From UBA6054 sp964522095 (GTDB lineage Bacteria; Planctomycetota; Phycisphaerae; Phycisphaerales; UBA1924), in assembly GCA_964522095.1 (NCBI GenBank), contig CAZFSO010000066.1:1-12532 (forward strand): a stretch of 12,532 nt of DNA. The letters are read 5' to 3'. The notes under the pieces are model-generated. The model saw nothing but the letters and a program-made list of their open reading frames with translations, did not search any database and was not told where the DNA came from. Position numbers and translations under genes: made by a program. Position 1 is the first letter of the stretch; the number at the start of each line of letters is the position of its first letter. Below, in pieces: positions 1 to 4,234 of this stretch.

Positions 1-2
1 AG

Positions 3-878
3 ACGACGCCGCTGACGGCACTGCGCCTGGCGGAGATCTGCGAGGAGATCGGCCTGCCGCCCGGGGTCGTCAACGTGGTGACGGGCGCGGGGGCGACGGG
101 GGCGGCGATCGTCAACCACCCTGGGATCGACAAGATCGCCTTCACCGGCTCGACCGAGGTGGGCAAACGCATCGCCCGGGCGGTGGCGCCGACGCGCAAG
201 CGACTGACCCTCGAACTGGGCGGCAAGAGCGCGAACATCGTGTTCGAGGACGCGAGCATCGACCAGGCGGTCGAGGGGATCGTCGAGGGGATCTACTTCA
301 ACCAGGGGCACGTGTGCTGCGCGGGCTCGCGCCTGTTCGTGCAGGAGTCGGTGCTGGACTCGGTGGTCGAGAAACTGCGGGCCCGCATGAGCACCCTGCG
401 CGTGGGCGACCCCCTGGACAAGAACACCGACGTGGGCGCGATCAACTCCAAGGCGCAGTTGGCCACGATCGAGCGGTACCTGGAGCAGGGCGCCGCAGAG
501 GGGGCCGAGCGGCACGACTGCGGCGCGGGCGACCTGCCCGGCAAGGGCTACTTCTGCCGGCCGTGCTTCTTCACGGGGGTGCAGCCGAGTCACACGATCG
601 CGCGGGAGGAGGTCTTCGGGCCGGTGCTGGCGGTGATGAGTTTCCGCACGCCGGAGGAGGCGATCGGCCGGGCGAACAACACGCCCTACGGCCTGGCGGC
701 GGGCGTGTGGACGGACAAGGGGTCCAAGATCTTCGACACCGCCCGGCGTCTGGACGCCGGCGTGGTGTGGCTGAACACCTACAACAAGTTCGATCCGACC
801 AGCCCGTTCGGCGGGTTCAAGGAGTCGGGCTTCGGGCGTGAGGGCGGGCGGCACGGTCTGCTGGCCTACCTCGACTGA
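3..878 (+). CDS. NAD(P)-dependent aldehyde dehydrogenase, C-terminal part (5' end outside window)
   Basis: The reading frame is open from the first bases (starting TTPLTALRLAEIC), so the gene begins upstream and only about the last 291 residues of a normally ~490-500 aa enzyme are present. ALDHs oxidise aldehydes to carboxylates with NAD(P)+ in the cytoplasm. Visible family hallmarks are FTGSTEVG (cofactor-binding turn), LELGGKS (glutamate general base), FNQGHVCCAGSR (the catalytic cysteine lies in the CC pair), EEVFGPV, and the C-terminal FGGFKESGFGREGG. All catalytic residues expected in this part are intact. It is followed 18 bases later by a GNAT gene and then by a degenerate ALDH paralogue. 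ALDH pairs of this kind are, as I recall, found near deoC in planctomycetes and actinobacteria, but deoC would lie outside this window. The substrate cannot be told from sequence. Confidence 0.95.
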   Translation, partial: TTPLTALRLAEICEEIGLPPGVVNVVTGAGATGAAIVNHPGIDKIAFTGSTEVGKRIARAVAPTRKRLTLELGGKSANIVFEDASIDQAVEGIVEGIYFNQGHVCCAGSRLFVQESVLDSVVEKLRARMSTLRVGDPLDKNTDVGAINSKAQLATIERYLEQGAAEGAERHDCGAGDLPGKGYFCRPCFFTGVQPSHTIAREEVFGPVLAVMSFRTPEEAIGRANNTPYGLAAGVWTDKGSKIFDTARRLDAGVVWLNTYNKFDPTSPFGGFKESGFGREGGRHGLLAYLD

Positions 879-885
879 CTTCAAC

Positions 886-892
886 GGGAGGG
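886..892 (+). promoter_or_regulatory. Ribosome binding site of the GNAT gene
   Basis: GGGAGGG lies 4 bases before the ATG at 897, in the 18-base gap after the ALDH stop. It supports this ATG and co-transcription with the ALDH gene. Confidence 0.6.
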
Positions 893-896
893 ACGG

Positions 897-1421
897 ATGT
901 CCAACATCGAGCAGGAAACCGTCGCCGCGGCCGAGGCCGCGGGCGAGTTCACGGTGCGTGAGTTGACCGAGGCCGACAAGCCGTTCGTGCAGGGCGTGCT
1001 GCGTCGGTACTGGGCGTCGCTGGTGCAGGTCAGCAAGGGGCGGCGTCACCAGGCGGACGAGTTGCCCGGCTACCTGGCCATGCGCGACACCGAGATCGTC
1101 GGGCTGTTGACCTACGAGGTGCGGGGCGACGAGTGCGAGATCGTCACGCACAACTCGCTGGCCGGGCACGGGGGGATCGGCTCGTGCCTGCTGGCGGCGG
1201 TGCGGGCCAAGGCCCGGGAGACCGGGTGCAAGCGCCTGTGGCTGGTGACCACCAACGACAACACCGCGTCGCTGCGCTTCTACCAGCGGCGCGACTTCGA
1301 CCTGGTGGCGGTGTACCGCAACGCGATGCGCGAGGCGCGCCGCATCAAGCCGGAGATCCCGGACATCGGGATGGACGGGATCCCGATCCGGCACGAGTTG
1401 GAGTTGGAGTATCGGTTGTAG
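897..1421 (+). CDS. GNAT-family N-acetyltransferase
   Basis: A 174-aa protein of typical size for a single-domain GNAT enzyme, which transfers an acyl group from acyl-CoA to an amine. Residues 18-100 contain the N-terminal strands and motif A, AGHGGIGSCLLAAV (about 89-102), the pyrophosphate-binding loop in the Q/RxxGxG position. Motif B-like NTASLRFYQRRDF follows at about 122-134. The C-terminal tail KPEIPDIGMDGIPIRHELEL is conserved-looking in a subgroup of these proteins. The start is fixed by ATG with GGGAGGG 4 bases upstream. The gene lies between an active ALDH and an ALDH-like pseudoenzyme on the same strand, so it probably shares their transcript. Substrate is unknown. The context could mean a small-molecule acetyltransferase or a protein lysine acetyltransferase, and neither can be chosen here. 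Confidence 0.9.
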   Translation: MSNIEQETVAAAEAAGEFTVRELTEADKPFVQGVLRRYWASLVQVSKGRRHQADELPGYLAMRDTEIVGLLTYEVRGDECEIVTHNSLAGHGGIGSCLLAAVRAKARETGCKRLWLVTTNDNTASLRFYQRRDFDLVAVYRNAMREARRIKPEIPDIGMDGIPIRHELELEYRL

Positions 1422-1422
1422 G

Positions 1423-1522
1423 ACAGGGACTAGGGACTAGGGACTAGAGACTGGGCACTAGGCAGTGGGCAATGGGCAATGGGCAATGGGTCGTGGGCGG
1501 TGGGCGTTTTGGGCGATGGGCA
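1423..1522 (+). repeat. Degenerate 7-bp tandem repeat field
   Basis: Directly after the GNAT stop there are twelve contiguous 7-base units (1423-1506), then a 2-base phase slip and two more units (1509-1522). The units drift along the array: CTAGGGA-type at the 5' end (1430-1443 is two exact copies), ATGGGCA-type in the middle (1472-1485 is two exact copies), GTGGGCG-type near the 3' end (1493-1506 is two exact copies). The array fills the whole GNAT to ALDH-like gap. It resembles the short tandemly repeated heptamers known from other bacteria such as cyanobacteria. The function is unknown and no protein is encoded with confidence. Confidence 0.85.
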
Positions 1523-1530
1523 GGTGATTG

Positions 1531-2379
1531 ATGGGTGAGCGGCTGGGGATTGTGAAGACGTACAAACTGTTCATCGGCGGGAAGTTCCCGCGCTCGGAGT
1601 CCGGGCGGACGACGCCGGTGACGGACGCGTCGAACGCGTTGGCGGCCCACGTGAGCCGCGCGTCGCGCAAGGACCTGCGCGACGCGGTCGAGGCGGCGGC
1701 CAAGGCCCAGGACGCCTGGGCGAACGCCACGGCCTACCTGCGCTCGCAGATCCTCTACCGCCTCGCCGAGATGATGGAGGGCAAGCGTGCGGAACTGGCG
1801 GCGGCGATCGGCCAGGGCGGCGCCGCCGAGACCGACGCCGCCATCGACCGGGTGGTCCACTTCGCCGGCTGGTGCGACAAGTTCTCCATGGTCGCCGGGG
1901 GCGCCAACCCGGTGGCGGGCCCGTACCACAACTTCACCGTGCCCGGGCCGGTGGGCGTGACGGGAATCGTCTGCCCGGACGGGCCCCCGCTGCTCGGCCT
2001 GGTGTCGCTGGTCGCGCCGGTCGTGGCGATGGGCAACGCGTGCGTGGTGCTGGCGAGCGGGACCAACCCCATCCCCGCGATGGTGCTGGCCGAGGCCCTG
2101 GCGACGAGCGACCTGCCTGCCGGCGTGGTCAACGTCCTGACCGGCGACCGTGACGAACTCTGTCCGCACTTCGCCAGCCACCGCGGCCTGATCGCGATCC
2201 ACGCGGCCGGGCTGACCGCCGATCAGCGGGGCACGCTGCGCCTGGGCGCGGCCGAGAACCTCAAGCGCGTCACGGTCCGCGAGGGCGTGGAATTCTTCGA
2301 CGACGCGTCGTGCGAGGGCCCGCGGTGGTGCGAGCCGTTCGTGGAGTTCAAGACGATCTGGCACCCCAGCGCGGTGTGA
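1531..2379 (+). CDS. ALDH-like protein lacking the catalytic domain (probable pseudoenzyme)
   Basis: This 282-aa protein aligns with the N-terminal cofactor-binding half of aldehyde dehydrogenases: KTYKLFIGGKFPRSESG, then helices, then VPGPVGVTGIVCPDGPPLLG in place of the usual PWNFPL region. Its segment TNPIPAMVLAEALATSDLPAGVVNV matches TTPLTALRLAEICEEIGLPPGVVNV of the ALDH at the window start, so the two are paralogues. The nucleotide-binding FTGSTEVG is replaced by IHAAGLTA, the usual VxKPAE lysine region by LASGTN, and the catalytic-Cys domain is absent. The protein ends WCEPFVEFKTIWHPSAV. The frame is clean, so it looks maintained rather than decaying. It may be a structural or regulatory partner of the active ALDH (inference). 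Start is uncertain: TTG 1528, ATG 1531 (AGGTG 4 bases upstream) or GTG 1552. Confidence 0.8.
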   Translation: MGERLGIVKTYKLFIGGKFPRSESGRTTPVTDASNALAAHVSRASRKDLRDAVEAAAKAQDAWANATAYLRSQILYRLAEMMEGKRAELAAAIGQGGAAETDAAIDRVVHFAGWCDKFSMVAGGANPVAGPYHNFTVPGPVGVTGIVCPDGPPLLGLVSLVAPVVAMGNACVVLASGTNPIPAMVLAEALATSDLPAGVVNVLTGDRDELCPHFASHRGLIAIHAAGLTADQRGTLRLGAAENLKRVTVREGVEFFDDASCEGPRWCEPFVEFKTIWHPSAV

Positions 2380-2422
2380 TTGCCGGCAGGTCGGCGCCCG
2401 GTGCGGACCCGTTTGGTGGTGG

Positions 2423-2441
2423 CCCGGCTCGGCGAGCCGGG
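2423..2441. terminator. Perfect GC hairpin between convergent genes
   Basis: CCCGGCTC (2423-2430), loop GGC, GAGCCGGG (2434-2441): an 8-bp perfect stem with a 3-base loop in the 79-base gap between the ALDH-like stop and the stop of the opposite-strand gene. There is no T-tract on either side, so it is not a textbook intrinsic terminator. Its placement suggests a bidirectional transcript end. Confidence 0.5.
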
Positions 2442-2458
2442 ACGCCAGACTTGGCGGA

Positions 2459-3148
2459 CTACACGGGGCCGGTCTTCTTCTGCAGGCCTTCGTCCATCAC
2501 CATGCGGGGCTGGCCCTCCTGGGGCTGGGTGCGCCAGCAGATCTCCAGGCGGATGTTGAACAGCCGCGCGATGGCGTGGAGTTGGCGCTCGATCGAGTCG
2601 CGGGCCTGGGCGAAGTAGCGCGGGTCGTTCTTCTCGAACAGTTGGGCGGCCTGCACCTGGGCGGTGCGCATCAGTTCGCCCTGGCGCTCGGCGTTCATGT
2701 TGATCACGTCGAGCAGCCCCAGCACGCGCCCCTGCTGGATGTCGTAGGGCTCGACGTCCATCAGGCGCAGGGAGCCGGCGATGGGCGGCAGTTCGAGGCG
2801 GAAGCGGCCCTCGCCGAGGTCCTGCACGTCGCCCTCGCTCAGGGAGCCGAGTTCGACCGAGTACTGCTTCTCGAACTGGAAGATCATGGCGATCTTGGCC
2901 TGGCTGAGCAGGATGGGGGGCAGCCAGTTCCAGCCGCGGGTGGCGGTGGCGATCTCCTTGGCGTGGACCTCCAGCCCGACGAGGCGGCCGACGGCCCGGA
3001 CCCGCTCGGTGAGCATGCGCAGTTCGATGCGGTCGACGCCCGAGCCGTGGCGGCCGCGCCGGACGGCCGACACCGCCCAGAGCGTCGCCCCCACGACGAT
3101 CACCCCAAGCAGGACCAGCACCGCCACGGTCAGGAAGAGTTCGTTCAC
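2459..3148 (-). CDS. Membrane-anchored DUF4230-like protein
   Basis: The chosen GTG start at 3148 gives a 229-aa protein beginning VNELFLTVAVLVLLG, a single N-terminal membrane segment at about residues 5-27. Farther upstream the same frame runs into non-protein-like sequence that overlaps the previous gene. After the anchor comes a domain of about 170 residues: IELRMLTERVRAVGRL, a beta-rich part (WLPPILLSQAKIAMIFQFEKQYSVEL, positions 75-100), a LELPPIAG turn (118-125), then a long amphipathic helix region (145-195). This pattern resembles the DUF4230 family of unknown function, and I assign it from memory of the family only. No catalytic motif is visible. The gene lies 46 bases after a 6-TM protein on the same strand, so an envelope operon is likely. 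No Shine-Dalgarno is visible before the GTG. Confidence 0.7.
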   Translation of the reverse strand: MNELFLTVAVLVLLGVIVVGATLWAVSAVRRGRHGSGVDRIELRMLTERVRAVGRLVGLEVHAKEIATATRGWNWLPPILLSQAKIAMIFQFEKQYSVELGSLSEGDVQDLGEGRFRLELPPIAGSLRLMDVEPYDIQQGRVLGLLDVINMNAERQGELMRTAQVQAAQLFEKNDPRYFAQARDSIERQLHAIARLFNIRLEICWRTQPQEGQPRMVMDEGLQKKTGPV

Positions 3149-3194
3149 GGGGGATTGTTGGCCGGCGGGCGCGCCGGGTTTCCGGCGTCCGCTG

Positions 3195-3938
3195 TCAGGC
3201 CCGAGAACCGGGGTTCCGGGCCGCGTGGATCTCCTCCGGGCGTCCGTGCTCGTAGGCCCGGATGACCAGGTGCCCCCCCACCGACACCAGCCCGATGGCG
3301 ACCAGGCCGCCGAAGCACAGGGCGATGATGCGGGCCGCCTCGGCGCCCGGGGACTCGCGCGGCACGCCGAGCGGGCCGGTGTGGCCGGTCGCGGCCAGCA
3401 CGCCAACCAGGATCACCGGCGCAAAGAGCGCGGCGGCCTTGGCCAGGGCGCCCCAACTGCGCCGGTTGCGGGCGAAGATCGCCAGCGACGCGACGGTCGC
3501 GAGCAAGGCCGCCAGGCCCAGGCGCATCGCGAGGAAGGCCTTGAGGCGTCCGCCCACGCCGGCGTCGTCGCCGAAGTTGGCGCGGACTTCGAGGAAGGCG
3601 AACACGCCGCAGACGAGGACCGTGCCCGCCACGCAGGCGAGGGCGAGGCCCCAGCCCTGCCGGAAGCGCCCCAGGCCCGCGGCGACGCCGAACCCGGCCG
3701 CCGCGAGGACAAGCAGTTCGAAGACGGTGGAGAACCAGAGCACGGCGTCGCCCCGGAACAGCGTGACCCACAGGCCCGGGAGGGTCGACAGCGCCAGCAC
3801 GACAGACAGGCCGAGCGTCGCCATGCGGGCCCACGCCGGGGGCGGGGGGGGCAGGGGAGGCAAGGGGGGCGGGAGCGTGCCGGGGGACCCCGCGTCCGGG
3901 TGGGTGTCGGGCTGTGGGTCCGCGGGTGCGTGGGTCAT
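3195..3938 (-). CDS. Six-TM integral membrane protein with polyproline N-terminus, function unknown
   Basis: A 247-aa protein I do not recognise. Residues 1-37 are hydrophilic and proline-rich, including LPPPLPPLPPPPPAW at 22-36. Six hydrophobic segments follow at about 39-60, 67-90, 97-117, 133-155, 163-184 and 203-225, then a short charged tail (AYEHGRPEEIHAARNPGSRA). No transporter or enzyme motif stands out. The ATG at 3938 has GAAGAGAG (complement of 3946-3953) 7 bases upstream, which supports this start. The downstream DUF4230-like gene begins 46 bases after its stop, so the two probably share a transcript. The five-proline run is of the kind that usually depends on elongation factor P for translation. 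Confidence 0.75.
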   Translation of the reverse strand: MTHAPADPQPDTHPDAGSPGTLPPPLPPLPPPPPAWARMATLGLSVVLALSTLPGLWVTLFRGDAVLWFSTVFELLVLAAAGFGVAAGLGRFRQGWGLALACVAGTVLVCGVFAFLEVRANFGDDAGVGGRLKAFLAMRLGLAALLATVASLAIFARNRRSWGALAKAAALFAPVILVGVLAATGHTGPLGVPRESPGAEAARIIALCFGGLVAIGLVSVGGHLVIRAYEHGRPEEIHAARNPGSRA

Positions 3939-4092
3939 CGGGTGCTCTCTTCGTCGGATTGTTGGCCCGGGTTCACGCCGGGGCGTGGGCCGGGGCGAAA
4001 GCCGGCAGGCTGGGGCCGGGACGGCGGGCGGGTCGGCGATGCGGTCGGCGGCGCGTCCGGGCGAGATCCCCCAGTCGGCAAGGTCTGCGCGG

Positions 4093-4126
4093 GGGGCGCG
4101 GATCCGGCCGCAGCGGGGCGCGGATC
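4093..4126 (+). repeat. Two 12-bp direct repeats upstream of fliD
   Basis: GGGGCGCGGATC occurs at 4093-4104 and again at 4115-4126, start to start 22 bases, about two helical turns. It lies 109-142 bases upstream of the fliD start. This is a possible paired operator, although chance in GC-rich DNA cannot be excluded. Confidence 0.5.
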
Positions 4127-4222
4127 GTGCCGATGTACCGGCGGGGGCCGGGTTTGCGTGCCGGCGGTTCGACCGGGCGCGGCCCGCGGACCGATACGGG
4201 CAGGGCGGGGCGTGTCCCCGGT

Positions 4223-4227
4223 GGAGG
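4223..4227 (+). promoter_or_regulatory. Ribosome binding site deciding the fliD start
   Basis: GGAGG lies 7 bases before the ATG at 4235. It selects this ATG over the open frame that continues about 320 bases upstream, and the encoded MGGITTGVGLFSG is the expected FliD N-terminus. Confidence 0.75.
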
Positions 4228-4234
4228 CGACGGC

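Larger units (their letters stand above)
3939..4234. promoter_or_regulatory. Divergent intergenic region between membrane protein and fliD
   Basis: About 296 non-coding bases that must hold the promoters of both the minus-strand pair and fliD. It contains the minus-strand ribosome site near 3946-3953 and a 12-base direct repeat at 4093 and 4115. I could not find a convincing sigma70 or sigma54 site. Two weak sigma28 -10-like words (4129-4136, 4190-4197) lack a matching -35. Confidence 0.5.

Noticed and set aside
1423..1522. Heptamer array as a CRISPR or as a coding repeat
   Set aside because: Units are 7 bases with no spacers, far too short for CRISPR. Stops and lack of a ribosome site exclude a credible protein.
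1444..2364. Minus-strand open frame opposite the ALDH-like gene
   Set aside because: Composition is biased to Arg/His/Gly, and its end translates the heptamer repeats (PLPIAHCP). No ribosome site or family match.
2357..2386. TGGCAC followed by TTGCC near the end of the ALDH-like gene as a sigma54 promoter
   Set aside because: The spacing between the two blocks is far from the fixed sigma54 distance, and the site points into a convergent terminator region.
2576..3265. Plus-strand open frame opposite the DUF4230-like gene
   Set aside because: The minus-strand frame has a clear membrane anchor and mixed alpha/beta sequence. The plus frame is Leu/Gln/Val/Asp-rich shadow sequence.
4129..4197. 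Sigma28 -10-like words GCCGATGT (4129) and CCGATAC (4191) upstream of fliD
   Set aside because: Neither has a TAAA-like -35 at 15-16 bases. In this GC-rich DNA such partial matches are expected by chance.
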